Under the pieces are notes generated by a model. The model saw only the letters and a program-made list of their open reading frames with translations. It was not told the DNA's origin and searched no databases. The translations under genes and the position numbers were made by a program. From a virus, in IMG/VR virus record IMGVR_UViG_3300048587_000047, positions 1 to 38,912 of that record: DNA of 38,912 nt; one strand, 5' to 3'. Shown here piece by piece: positions 6,261 to 12,399 of the stretch; the first letter of the stretch is position 1; the number at the start of each line of letters is the position of its first letter.

Positions 6261-6742
6261 TCGCCGTTGCTGGCCTTGTCGTGCAGGCGCGTGATCGTCG
6301 CCACCGGCTTCGGCGCGGCGATCTCCTTGGCGGCGCGGCGGGCGGCGTCGGACACAAGCCCGATCTCGCGCTGCAGCAGGCGCTTGGTGCTGGCACGCTC
6401 CGGGCTGAGTTGCGTCTCGTTGATGACCGAAACCTTGACGTTTGTGCGGCCCAGCGCGCGGCCTACGCGGTGGAAGGCGGCAATGCCGCTGGACAGGGCT
6501 CCGTCCGGTGTCAGGATCAGGAAGCACTTGCCCTCGGCCTTGACCTCCAGCGCCTTTTCGCGAAACACCCGCTTCCGCCAGGCATTTGTGACCGACATAA
6601 ATCGGCTTTCATCGACGCGCACGCCGGTCAGCTGCTCAACTGTTTCGTACGGTATACGCGCGCCTGCCTCGATGGTGAGGCCCTTCATCAGCCGGTCGAC
6701 TTCCGGTCCTGTCGGCACGCCTCCGAAAAACAACTTGCTCAT
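6257..6742 (-). CDS. Phage protein of unknown function (MSKLFFGG type)
   Basis: ATG 6742 has CAACAGGAGAATAGC upstream; an in-frame ATG ten codons earlier lies before that ribosome site and is not used. The 161-residue product starts MSKLFFGGVPTGPEVDRLM, has an Arg-rich middle (SRFMSVTNAWRKRVFREK) and a hydrophobic strand FLILTPDGAL, and ends in a helical basic tail. I recall uncharacterised phage proteins with this head, possibly DNA-binding, but I know no function. It is separated from its upstream neighbour by the GGCNN repeat spacer. Confidence 0.6.
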   Translation of the reverse strand: MSKLFFGGVPTGPEVDRLMKGLTIEAGARIPYETVEQLTGVRVDESRFMSVTNAWRKRVFREKALEVKAEGKCFLILTPDGALSSGIAAFHRVGRALGRTNVKVSVINETQLSPERASTKRLLQREIGLVSDAARRAAKEIAAPKPVATITRLHDKASNGE

Positions 6743-6766
6743 GCTATTCTCCTGTTGAAATGAAAT

Positions 6767-6836
6767 GGCCATACGGCCCCTTGCCTAGCCAAGCCTAGCC
6801 ATGCCGTGCCCAGCCGCGCCTTGCCCGGCCGAGCCA
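6767..6836. repeat. Degenerate GGCNN pentanucleotide array 1 (intergenic)
   Basis: In the spacer between two leftward genes the + strand shows GCC every five bases for about twelve units (ttGCCtaGCCaaGCCtaGCC and on), i.e. GGCNN on the transcribed-RNA-sense minus strand, with the two N positions varying freely. The first 37 bp (6767-6803) are identical to 7598-7634. Five-base periodicity rules out coding. It ends shortly before the CAACAGGAG ribosome site of the 6257-6742 gene. Confidence 0.85.
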
Positions 6837-6839
6837 TAC

Positions 6840-7508
6840 CTAACTCAATCTCTTCACCGCCGCCGTGAACATGCCGAACGTGCCAGGGGTCTTGCTGCTG
6901 GGCCGCCAGTCGCCAAGCCCCTTGTACTTCCCGGCCATCTCCAGAATGTCGCTCAGGACATCGTCCGTGATCTGCTCATCTACAACCAGCAACTCACCAG
7001 AAGCGGACCACTGATCGAAACGGGGGCGCACCCGCACATGCTTCGACTGGCCGATCTTCGCGCGCTTCTTGAACAGCGTGAAACCCATCTTCCGCGCGGC
7101 TTCCTCGTGCTTCGCGAAATCCTTTTCCTTCATCAACCGGTCAAGCTGCGATGTGTCAATGCTCTTACCTGCGCTCATCAATTCCCAGCCGACGGCACGA
7201 GGCATGATCCCGGACTGACTTTGCGCCTTGAACGTCTTGCCGCTCTTGCCGCCGGGCACAAGCACCATCGTCGCTCCTTCCATGAGGCAGCGCATGATGT
7301 TGTCGGTGGGAATAATAATCCGCCCGCTTTCGTCCCGGTACAGGTTGCCGATCCAGCGGAACGCCGGGCTGCGGTCGTCACCGGCCTTCGATGCCTGCTT
7401 GTTGTCAGGATGCAGCTTCCACTTTTCCATGACGTCGGACCAGTCGATATCATCGTGGTGCATCAGCAGCGGCTGAGTACCGGTAATCGTAATGTGATAA
7501 GTCCTCAT
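6840..7508 (-). CDS. Conserved phage protein with RAMP/Cas7-like features, unknown function
   Basis: The 222-residue product starts at ATG 7508 after CAACAGGAGAGAGAA. It opens with a strand-turn typical of RAMP-fold proteins (MRTYHITITGTQPLLMHHD). It continues with a helix IIIPTDNIMRCLMEGA, a basic FKKRAKIGQSKHVRVRPRF segment that could contact RNA or DNA, and ends with a Gly-rich KYKGLGDWRPSS loop followed by a short strand. The order (GT-PLLMH, central helix, C-terminal GxGxW) is reminiscent of Cas7-type proteins, but no CRISPR genes or array are present. I infer a nucleic-acid-binding protein at most. Flanked on both sides by GGCNN repeat arrays. Confidence 0.65.
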   Translation of the reverse strand: MRTYHITITGTQPLLMHHDDIDWSDVMEKWKLHPDNKQASKAGDDRSPAFRWIGNLYRDESGRIIIPTDNIMRCLMEGATMVLVPGGKSGKTFKAQSQSGIMPRAVGWELMSAGKSIDTSQLDRLMKEKDFAKHEEAARKMGFTLFKKRAKIGQSKHVRVRPRFDQWSASGELLVVDEQITDDVLSDILEMAGKYKGLGDWRPSSKTPGTFGMFTAAVKRLS

Positions 7509-7534
7509 TTCTCTCTCCTGTTGTTCATACGAAC

Positions 7535-7749
7535 CCTAGCCGCGCCTTGCCTCGCCCCGCCACGCCCAGCCCAGCCACGTGAATTCCGTTGTAAATTGGC
7601 CATACGGCCCCTTGCCTAGCCAAGCCTAGCCATGACGCGCCAAGCCGTGCCCTGCGACGCCGAGCCCCGTGAAACTCTCTGTGATCGGCTCTACAGCCCC
7701 ATGCCTGGCCCTGCCACGCCCAGCACTGCCCAGCCCAGCCACGCCCGGC
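7535..7749. repeat. Degenerate GGCNN pentanucleotide arrays 2-4 (251-bp intergenic region)
   Basis: The gap 7509-7759 has no convincing gene. It holds three blocks of GCCNN pentamers on the + strand, at about 7535-7579, 7598-7670 and 7694-7749, separated by short unique pieces (around gaattccgttgtaaattg and gtgaaactctctgtgatc). Block 7598-7634 is a perfect 37-bp copy of 6767-6803. A 45-codon frame starting at 7763 overlaps the previous stop but is made of repeat and is not credible. The gene after the array (6840-7508) starts just downstream. Confidence 0.85.
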
Positions 7750-7759
7750 AAAAACGTGC

Positions 7760-7999
7760 TCATGGCGCGGCGTCCGTCTGTTCAACCGCCTCGATGACCG
7801 CAGGCGCAGCCGCTTCCGGCTCCATGCCCAGCATCCCGCCAAGCGCCATGTCACGGGCCGTCGCGCTGTCCTTCACCCATGCCTTGAGAAGTTCAAGGTC
7901 GCGGATATGGGCGTCAATCCGCTCCACCAGCTGATCGGCCATGTCGTTGCCCGCCGCCTTCTCGGCGCGCAGTTCCTGCACAATTGTCAGAATGTTCAT
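7760..7999 (-). CDS. Small helical phage protein, unknown
   Basis: ATG 7999 overlaps the upstream stop (TGATG). The 79-residue product is helical and acidic (MNILTIVQELRAEKAAGNDM, VERIDAHIRDLELLKAWV) with a Glu/Ala-rich C-terminal third. The ribosome site is weak, so translation is probably coupled to the gene before it. No motif is recognised. It is the last gene before the 251-bp GGCNN repeat spacer. Confidence 0.6.
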   Translation of the reverse strand: MNILTIVQELRAEKAAGNDMADQLVERIDAHIRDLELLKAWVKDSATARDMALGGMLGMEPEAAAPAVIEAVEQTDAAP

Positions 8000-8184
8000 C
8001 ACCGTATTTCCCAATCCATATCGTTGCACCTGATCCGGGTAATCGCGCGGGGCCGGTTGTCGTGCCGGAATCCGCCGTCAAACTCCGGTTCGCTCGGAAT
8101 GCGCACAATGCGGGACAACCAGATGATTGCGGCGGCAACTAGAACGGCAACGGCAATCACGGCATGTAATGCAAGATCAGTCAT
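7999..8184 (-). CDS. Small membrane protein, single N-terminal span
   Basis: ATG 8184 follows TAGGAGCAAACA, a strong ribosome site. The 61-residue product has one hydrophobic helix (about residues 5-25, LHAVIAVAVLVAAAIIWLS) and a polar Arg-rich tail (IVRIPSEPEFDGGFRHDNRPR). No lipobox is visible. It might be an early membrane effector, for example for exclusion or host takeover, but this is only suggested by topology and operon. Confidence 0.6.
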   Translation of the reverse strand: MTDLALHAVIAVAVLVAAAIIWLSRIVRIPSEPEFDGGFRHDNRPRAITRIRCNDMDWEIR

Positions 8185-8193
8185 TGTTTGCTC

Positions 8194-8586
8194 CTATGTG
8201 TCCGGGTCTGCTTCGCGGCGCTTGGGAAAGCCGCGCGATGGGATTGGGCGACTGGATTTCGGCCATAGGCCAGCATGCTTGAGCCGAATGCGCCGTTCCT
8301 TCGCCCTGGCGCTGTTTTCGTCGGAGGTCTTCTCGGCATGTGCCGCAGCAATGACCAACTGCAAGTTTGTTTCGCGGTTCTCTCCACCGTCCTTCAATGG
8401 GACGATATGATCCGCGTGGGTTTTCTCCCCCGCCCTGACCTTGAGGCCAGTCAGAGCGCATCTGCCTTTCTGGCGCAAAAACAGACGATCAATCACAGAT
8501 TTCGGCGGGCGGGCATCGGGCGTCCTCCCGATCCATTCGGCCACTGTACGGCCTGTCAGAACGAAGTCAGCCATTGCGAGGCTCAT
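8194..8586 (-). CDS. HNH endonuclease
   Basis: The product (130 residues, or 126 if ATG 8574 is used) has a classic HNH core: GRCALTG, then THADHIVPLKDGGEN, then NLQLVIAAAHAEKTSDEN. The first His of HNH is in ADHI, the Asn in ETNLQ and the second His in AAHAEKT. The zinc-ribbon type second CxxC is absent. The N-terminal part (TGRTVAEWIGRTPDARPPKSVIDRLFLRQ) is shared by many phage HNH proteins. It overlaps the preceding gene and lacks a strong ribosome site, so coupling is likely. A possible role is host or phage DNA processing during recombination. Confidence 0.8.
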   Translation of the reverse strand: MSLAMADFVLTGRTVAEWIGRTPDARPPKSVIDRLFLRQKGRCALTGLKVRAGEKTHADHIVPLKDGGENRETNLQLVIAAAHAEKTSDENSARAKERRIRLKHAGLWPKSSRPIPSRGFPKRREADPDT

Positions 8587-8899
8587 TGAACATCATGACA
8601 GGGTGGACGAAACGCCAGAGAAACGGCTTGTTCCGGTCCTGTTGCGTGATGGCTTCGATCCATCCCCGGTCTATCAGTTCGTAAACCAGCCAGTGGACGG
8701 TTGATTCCGCCATGCCCAACTCTCTGCCGGCCCCGCGGTAACTGAACACAAACGCCTCATCATGCGGGCGGTTGGCCACCAGCCAACGATACAGCCGCGC
8801 CTGTGCTGGCGTCATGCCGTATCTCTCCCGGCCATCGACGGGATGGCCCAATGGGAAGGCCGGGACGGTATCTTCCGAATGTCTGGCAAGCGCGGTCAT
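8567..8899 (-). CDS. Winged-helix DNA-binding protein
   Basis: The 110-residue product contains a MarR/GntR-like winged helix: MTPAQARLYRWLVANRP, then FVFSYRGAGRELGMAESTVH as the helix-turn-helix, and a wing with GWIEAIT. ATG 8899 follows CCAGGAGGCCGC and overlaps the preceding stop by 4 nt. It may regulate the operon or take part in replication; phages often carry such single-domain HTH proteins near recombination genes. Confidence 0.7.
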   Translation of the reverse strand: MTALARHSEDTVPAFPLGHPVDGRERYGMTPAQARLYRWLVANRPHDEAFVFSYRGAGRELGMAESTVHWLVYELIDRGWIEAITQQDRNKPFLWRFVHPVMMFNEPRNG

Positions 8900-9330
8900 G
8901 CGGCCTCCTGGGATTGGCTCGGATCAATGCCGGTCTGAGCGGCAATGTAGGCAAAAACCTTCTCCACCACGTCGCGGAATTCCTTTTTCGGCAGCGCGCG
9001 CCGCGCCATGCTCCGAGCCGTGAAGATCGTCACCACGTCGCCGCGAACGGTGGCGATGCAGTATTGATTTTGCATCTTGAACGCATTGGCTACGGCAGGC
9101 GCTGCGGCCTTCGATCCAACTGCCACGGTCATCGCATCGCAGTAGCCAATGGCAATGAGCACATGCTTCCGCATTATTTCCGCATTCGGCCAGCGATCAC
9201 GGAACTCGTCGCGGAGATTGGCGTGAACGTCGCGGAGCGTGGCGAAGAACATCCGGCGCATATTGTCCGCGCTCATGTAATCGCCGCTGATTTCCTCGCC
9301 GCAATTCGGGCACTGAATGGGCTTGCTCAT
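8896..9330 (-). CDS. Phage protein with N-terminal CPNCG knuckle, unknown
   Basis: The 144-residue product begins MSKPIQCPNCGEEISGDYM: a single CxxC (C7, C10) that may be half of a zinc site, perhaps completed by C84/H76-region residues or by dimerisation. The rest is mostly helical (ADNMRRMFFATLRDVHANL), then a beta segment (QYCIATVRGDVVTIFTA). ATG 9330 overlaps the annealing-protein stop by 4 nt. Placement next to the Bet/RecT-type gene suggests a link to recombination, not demonstrated by motif. Confidence 0.55.
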   Translation of the reverse strand: MSKPIQCPNCGEEISGDYMSADNMRRMFFATLRDVHANLRDEFRDRWPNAEIMRKHVLIAIGYCDAMTVAVGSKAAAPAVANAFKMQNQYCIATVRGDVVTIFTARSMARRALPKKEFRDVVEKVFAYIAAQTGIDPSQSQEAA

Positions 9331-10250
9331 GCGGACGCCTCATTCTCGATCCGCTCAATCTCTTTTTTCAGCGCCAGCGCATCCGTCTTGTTTCGCGCCC
9401 AGAATTCCTGAAGCGGTATCTTGTTCATGTTCCGCCATTGCAACACTTCGTGAGGCTTCATCGTGCGAAACCGGTCAAGGATCATGTCGGTGGCCTTGCC
9501 AAGCGGAATGCGCTCCAACCCGTCACCCATGTCAAAAAGAATGGCCTCAGCGCCGCCAATCATCGCAAGCCGCGCCTCAACATTGGCTTGTTCCGCAATT
9601 TCGGTTGCGGTCAGGTCAATAGTCTTCGCCCGGTCAATTTCTTCGTCAGAGTAAATGGCGCTCAAATCTTCCGGCCATGCGCGTCGGATGGCTTGGGCCT
9701 CGGCGCATTTGGACAACATCACGCGCGGCATCTTGCGCCAGTTGTCCTTGTTAGGGTCCAGTTGCATCGTCCCGTCTTTGCGGAACTGGCGGCGTCCGTC
9801 TTCGCCGCTTACCCATTTGCCGCCTTCCACAATGGGCGCAAATTCGTCCCAGTATGCGACTGCCGTCACCTCATGCCATGCGCCGTGCGAGTGCTGGAAA
9901 ACGGACACTTCCGCTGACACAAGTCCAAGCGGGTTCGTAGCATCGTTCGCAATCGACGGATCATAAGTGAACCGTGGCGCGCGAGTGTCTGGCCTGTATT
10001 CTCCGCTCCGCTTGGCAACAGACCGGAAACCGTCAATGCCGATCACAATCGACATGCGCCGCCGATCCGGTTTGTCCTTATTGAACACAAATGCGTAGAT
10101 TTGCTTCCGTAGCGGGTCCAAGCCAAGCTGCGCGGAAACATGCAAGAACTGGTCAAACTCCACCGAGTTGCAGTCAGGGTTCATGCGCTGGATCAACTGA
10201 ATCTGCGCGGGACGGAATGCATCCGTCAATGCAACAACATTGCTCATCAT
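9327..10250 (-). CDS. Phage recombination protein Bet/RecT-type single-strand annealing protein
   Basis: Anneals complementary single strands during phage recombination and replication. The 307-residue product shows the family layout: an N-terminal helix region (AQIQLIQRMNPDCNSVEFDQ), the strongly conserved GLDPLRKQIYAFVFNKD, IVIGIDGFRSVAKRSGEY, EVTAVAYWDEF, then MPRVMLSKCAEAQAIRRAWP and ATEIAEQANV. A lysine/glutamate-rich C-terminal helix follows. ATG 10250 overlaps the upstream stop (TGATG); a TTG one codon earlier is unlikely. The usual exonuclease partner is not seen; the HNH and Gp157-like neighbours complete the local set. Confidence 0.9.
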   Translation of the reverse strand: MMSNVVALTDAFRPAQIQLIQRMNPDCNSVEFDQFLHVSAQLGLDPLRKQIYAFVFNKDKPDRRRMSIVIGIDGFRSVAKRSGEYRPDTRAPRFTYDPSIANDATNPLGLVSAEVSVFQHSHGAWHEVTAVAYWDEFAPIVEGGKWVSGEDGRRQFRKDGTMQLDPNKDNWRKMPRVMLSKCAEAQAIRRAWPEDLSAIYSDEEIDRAKTIDLTATEIAEQANVEARLAMIGGAEAILFDMGDGLERIPLGKATDMILDRFRTMKPHEVLQWRNMNKIPLQEFWARNKTDALALKKEIERIENEASA

Positions 10251-10756
10251 CAAACCCTTATCGCTATGGTTTCGCCGCCGTTGCTCATCATCGCCCCAGG
10301 AACCTCGCGGCCCGCCTTGAGCGCATCGCCAACGGCCTTCTTGTCGAGATTGGGATCAACGGGCTTCCAGAATTCTGCTGGGATGGCAGCCTCATCCAAT
10401 ATCAGTACGGAAGGCGGAACAGGCTTGCGCGTGATGGTCCCGGCAGGCGTTTCAACTGTCTTGATTTCGCCGGATGCCATCGCGGCAAGAATGGCAACGC
10501 GCCGCATTGCAATGCGTTTTTCAATGCGGGCGCGCCGCGCAGATAGCCGCTTGATCAGTTCTGACAGGCCATCCACAAGCCCGGCATCGGAAACATTGTG
10601 TTCTGCGGCAATACAGATCAGGCCGCGAAGATCAATCTCGCCTTCCAGAGTGTCGCGGATCACGTCCACGTCATCGCCTGCGATTTTGCGCAACTGCTCT
10701 TTCAGAACATCTGCGGCTTGTATGGCTGTGTGCAGCCTGTAATCGATATCGCTCAT
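10250..10756 (-). CDS. Siphovirus Gp157-like protein
   Basis: ATG 10756 follows AAGGAGGCAACA, the best ribosome site of the operon. The 168-residue product has a coiled-coil N-terminal half (RLHTAIQAADVLKEQLRKIA, LIKRLSARRARIEKRIAMRR) and the diagnostic C-terminal block IKTVETPAGTITRKPVPPSV, LILDEAAIPAEFW, NLDKKAVGDALKAGREVPGA. These match the Gp157 family known from Streptococcus phage Sfi21-type genomes, usually next to annealing proteins. Members have been linked to phage resistance, but the mechanism is unclear. It is translated ahead of the annealing protein. Confidence 0.85.
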   Translation of the reverse strand: MSDIDYRLHTAIQAADVLKEQLRKIAGDDVDVIRDTLEGEIDLRGLICIAAEHNVSDAGLVDGLSELIKRLSARRARIEKRIAMRRVAILAAMASGEIKTVETPAGTITRKPVPPSVLILDEAAIPAEFWKPVDPNLDKKAVGDALKAGREVPGAMMSNGGETIAIRV

Positions 10757-10766
10757 TGTTGCCTCC

Positions 10767-10868
10767 TTACTGGCAAACCGGCCACATGCTGGCCGCGAGG
10801 GTGATGAGGCCGAAGCTGTACGCGAGCACTGCAAAGCCCCAGAGCATCTGAGATGCAGCGCGGCTCAT
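10767..10868 (-). CDS. 33-residue membrane protein
   Basis: The frame starts at ATG 10868, overlapping the upstream stop (ATGA), and ends at a TAA just before the AAGGAGG of the Gp157-like gene. The product (SRAASQMLWGFAVLAYS and on) has one hydrophobic stretch from about residue 8 to 28 and ends MWPVCQ. Coupled start and fitted spacing make it a likely real small gene, of unknown function. Confidence 0.5.
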   Translation of the reverse strand: MSRAASQMLWGFAVLAYSFGLITLAASMWPVCQ

Positions 10869-11053
10869 GCGTCGTCGCCTTCTTGATCGTCACACCTGGG
10901 CGTGGGCATGTGCTTGGGCGGCTCGTAGCCCGTGCCATGACACCGCTGGCATTCTTCCCAGCTTGGGCGGTCGCTGGGGTTTACGAGTGACTGCGCCCAG
11001 ATTTGGCCGTTGCCCTCACAATCGCGGCAGAGCATCGCGTGGCGGGCGGTCAT
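10865..11053 (-). CDS. DnaJ-type zinc-finger mini-protein
   Basis: The 62-residue product has two CxxCxGxG knuckles (C9-C12 in CRDCEGNG and C35-C38 in CQRCHGTG), the arrangement of the DnaJ cysteine-rich domain, with a 22-residue spacer. It has no J domain. Small proteins of this type are frequent in phage early operons and may bind zinc and nucleic acid or protein partners. ATG 11053 overlaps the preceding stop by 4 nt. Confidence 0.65.
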   Translation of the reverse strand: MTARHAMLCRDCEGNGQIWAQSLVNPSDRPSWEECQRCHGTGYEPPKHMPTPRCDDQEGDDA

Positions 11054-11682
11054 GGCCGTGCCTCCGTCTCAGTGACAACACGCAGGAACTCAAATTTTTG
11101 AGTGTCCCTTGCGGCTTCCGGTGCGGCGGCCCTTGCGGCGGCCCTTGCGGCGGCCCTTGCGGCGGCCCTTGCGGCGGCCCATGCGGCTTCCGGTGCGGCG
11201 TCCCTTGCGGCGGCCCTTGCGGCTTCCGGTGCGGCGTCCCTTGCGGCGGCCCTTGCGGCTTCCGGTGCGGCGTCCCTTGCGGCGGCCCATGCGGCGGCCC
11301 ATGCGGCTTCCGGTGCGGCGTCCCTTGCGGCGGCCCATGCGGCGGCCCTTGCGGCGGCCCTTGCGGCGGCAAACTCTTCCTTAGGCGCATCGCCCCGCGC
11401 ATACCGCTCCGCAACATCCAGCGCAGCGATAGAGCGCGGGTCCGTCATCAGGTGCCGCACTTGACGGGCGCAAAACACCGCAAATAGCCGCCACTCGCGG
11501 GCGTATTGAGGTTCAGCACGGCAGCACCACAATGCATCATACAGCCCGTTGATTTCGACGATGCGAGAAAATGGCAACGGCTCATCGTCGGGAGCGGTCT
11601 TGCCAAGTCCGGCCAGCAGCTTGCGCCATCCATCCTCGCAAGGGCTATGCGCACGGATGCGGTTGAGGGTTGTGGTAATCAT
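11050..11682 (-). CDS. Imm-5-like protein with Ala-rich tandem repeats, copy B
   Basis: Residues 1-100 are a close paralogue of the protein at 3585-4166 (MITTTLNRIRAHSPCEDGW, EINGLYDALWCCRAEPQYAREW, CARQVRHLMTDPRSIAALDV). The C-terminal end (EFLRVVTETEARP) also matches. Between them, about 104-192, is a different Ala-rich repeat built from AAAR and a 12-residue unit of type RDAAPEAARAAA. The product is 210 residues. The repeat should be a long helix. Family label immunity-like is by resemblance only; the role in the phage is unknown. Confidence 0.7.
   Translation of the reverse strand: MITTTLNRIRAHSPCEDGWRKLLAGLGKTAPDDEPLPFSRIVEINGLYDALWCCRAEPQYAREWRLFAVFCARQVRHLMTDPRSIAALDVAERYARGDAPKEEFAAARAAARAAAWAAARDAAPEAAWAAAWAAARDAAPEAARAAARDAAPEAARAAARDAAPEAAWAAARAAARAAARAAARAAAPEAARDTQKFEFLRVVTETEARP
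11118..11372. repeat. In-frame tandem repeat encoding the Ala-rich helix of copy B
   Basis: The + strand is an array of gcggcccttgcg 12-mers alternating with ggcttccggtgcggcgtccc-type 20+ nt segments, forming about four 36-nt higher-order units and runs of the 12-mer. All units are multiples of three. The unit sequence differs from that in copy A, so the two repeats expanded independently within related genes. Confidence 0.85.
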
Positions 11683-11900
11683 GACACCGACTCCACCTTT
11701 TCGGCTTCCGCAGCACGCTCAGCGATCGGCACAAGGACGAATCCAAGCGAGTTGGCGCAATCGGTCAATTCCTCAATGGCGCGCTTGAGCGGCCATCCGG
11801 CACCGTTGTCATCGGTCTTCGCCATGATGACGGCATAAGCCGCCATTGCGAGGTATCGGGCCGCGTCAGTGGCGCGGAAACTGGCGTGGGTGATGTCCAT
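11679..11900 (-). CDS. Small phage protein, first gene of the leftward early operon
   Basis: ATG 11900 has CCGGAGAGC upstream; an in-frame frame extension upstream would cross the promoter and is rejected. The 73-residue product is helical (MDITHASFRATDAARYLAM, PLKRAIEELTDCANSLGF) and ends in a Glu/Ala-rich tail. No family recognised. As the promoter-proximal gene next to the repressor it occupies the position where phages often place an antiterminator or regulator, but it has no basic N-type motif. Confidence 0.6.
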   Translation of the reverse strand: MDITHASFRATDAARYLAMAAYAVIMAKTDDNGAGWPLKRAIEELTDCANSLGFVLVPIAERAAEAEKVESVS

Positions 11901-11926
11901 GGGGTGCTCTCCGGTTGATTGAGAGC

Positions 11927-11955
11927 AAGATAGCTGCACTATCCCAAAAAGGCAA
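11927..11955 (-). promoter_or_regulatory. Leftward early promoter with overlapping operator palindrome
   Basis: On the minus strand TTGCCT (11955-11950) and TATCTT (11932-11927) are 17 bp apart, giving a sigma70-type promoter about 27 nt from the first gene. Between and partly over the -10 lies a 15-bp palindrome GATAG-N5-CTATC (11929-11943), well placed to block RNA polymerase. I infer it is bound by the CI-like repressor or the Cro-like protein. Confidence 0.55.
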
Positions 11956-12002
11956 GCGAAACTTGACAGTCAGGTCGAAGAAACTGCTAAACCTCTATCG
12001 CA

Positions 12003-12317
12003 TCAAATTTTTTTGGGTGGTTTCATCGTCCGAATTGTCGTCAAAAATGACTGTTTCAAAATGGCCGCCACATCGGATGGAAGCTCGCGCAACTCCGCAT
12101 CAACCGATTCATTCTCATCTGGTGTTCCGAGAAGCTGGGCTAGGGAAATATCAAAAAATCGCGCTAAAATAGAGAGGTTCTCAAGGCTTGGCGTTGTTGT
12201 TCCCCGCTCCCATTGCTGAACGGCGGCCCTGGTGACGCCTACGATATCGCCTAGTTCCGCTTGGCTCATACGCTTGGCTGAGCGCAATTCCTTGATCTTC
12301 TGAGCAAATCTTGACAT
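12003..12317 (-). CDS. CI-like repressor (XRE-family HTH)
   Basis: The 104-residue product has an N-terminal XRE helix-turn-helix (KIKELRSAKRMSQAELGDIV, then GVTRAAVQQWERGTTTPSLE as recognition part) ending LSILARFFDISLAQLLG. The C-terminal 35 residues (DAELRELPSDVAAILKQSFL) are too short for an S24 autocleavage domain, so induction by RecA-stimulated cleavage is unlikely; dimerisation by the short tail or an antirepressor is more plausible. ATG 12317 follows AAGGGGCC. It is divergent from the Cro/YdaS-like gene, the usual layout of a lysogeny switch. Confidence 0.85.
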   Translation of the reverse strand: MSRFAQKIKELRSAKRMSQAELGDIVGVTRAAVQQWERGTTTPSLENLSILARFFDISLAQLLGTPDENESVDAELRELPSDVAAILKQSFLTTIRTMKPPKKI

Positions 12318-12399
12318 GGCCCCTTCTACTCCCCTCTAATTGCCATGTCGCGGAAAGCGGCTCTTGACATAAAAAGAAAGCCGCGCTATCTCTTGCGGC
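12318..12399. promoter_or_regulatory. Divergent switch region between repressor and Cro-like gene
   Basis: This 82-bp gap contains the rightward promoter and several inverted repeats: GCGGCT (12357-12362) against AGCCGC (12379-12384), and GCCGC (12380-12384) against GCGGC (12395-12399) flanking the -10. The element GCTATCTCTTGC overlaps the -10 and is similar to GCTATCTTGC at the leftward promoter, so both promoters may share an operator half-site. A promoter for the repressor itself is not obvious. Confidence 0.5.
12364..12392 (+). promoter_or_regulatory. Rightward early promoter, apparently giving a leaderless transcript
   Basis: A perfect TTGACA (12364-12369) and TATCTC (12387-12392) are separated by 17 bp. 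The start of transcription would fall at about 12399-12400, the A of the ATG of the Cro-like gene. No Shine-Dalgarno is present upstream of that ATG, in agreement with a leaderless mRNA as known for the lambda cI transcript from pRM. Confidence 0.6.

Noticed and set aside
6767-7749. CRISPR array
   Set aside because: Repeats are degenerate pentamers without constant repeat-spacer units; the RAMP-like gene alone is not enough.
7525-7854. Minus-strand frame through the GGCNN spacer
   Set aside because: Five-base periodicity of the DNA contradicts codon structure and it overlaps a better gene.
11016-11487. Several open frames on both strands (GPPQGPP, GGPCGGPCG, RRPLRRP types)
   Set aside because: Triplet-like 12-bp repeats of the copy B gene keep all frames open; only the minus frame with the conserved N- and C-termini is real.
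11963-11991. TTGACA on the + strand as a promoter
   Set aside because: No -10-like hexamer at 16-18 bp and it would point into the 3' end of the repressor gene.
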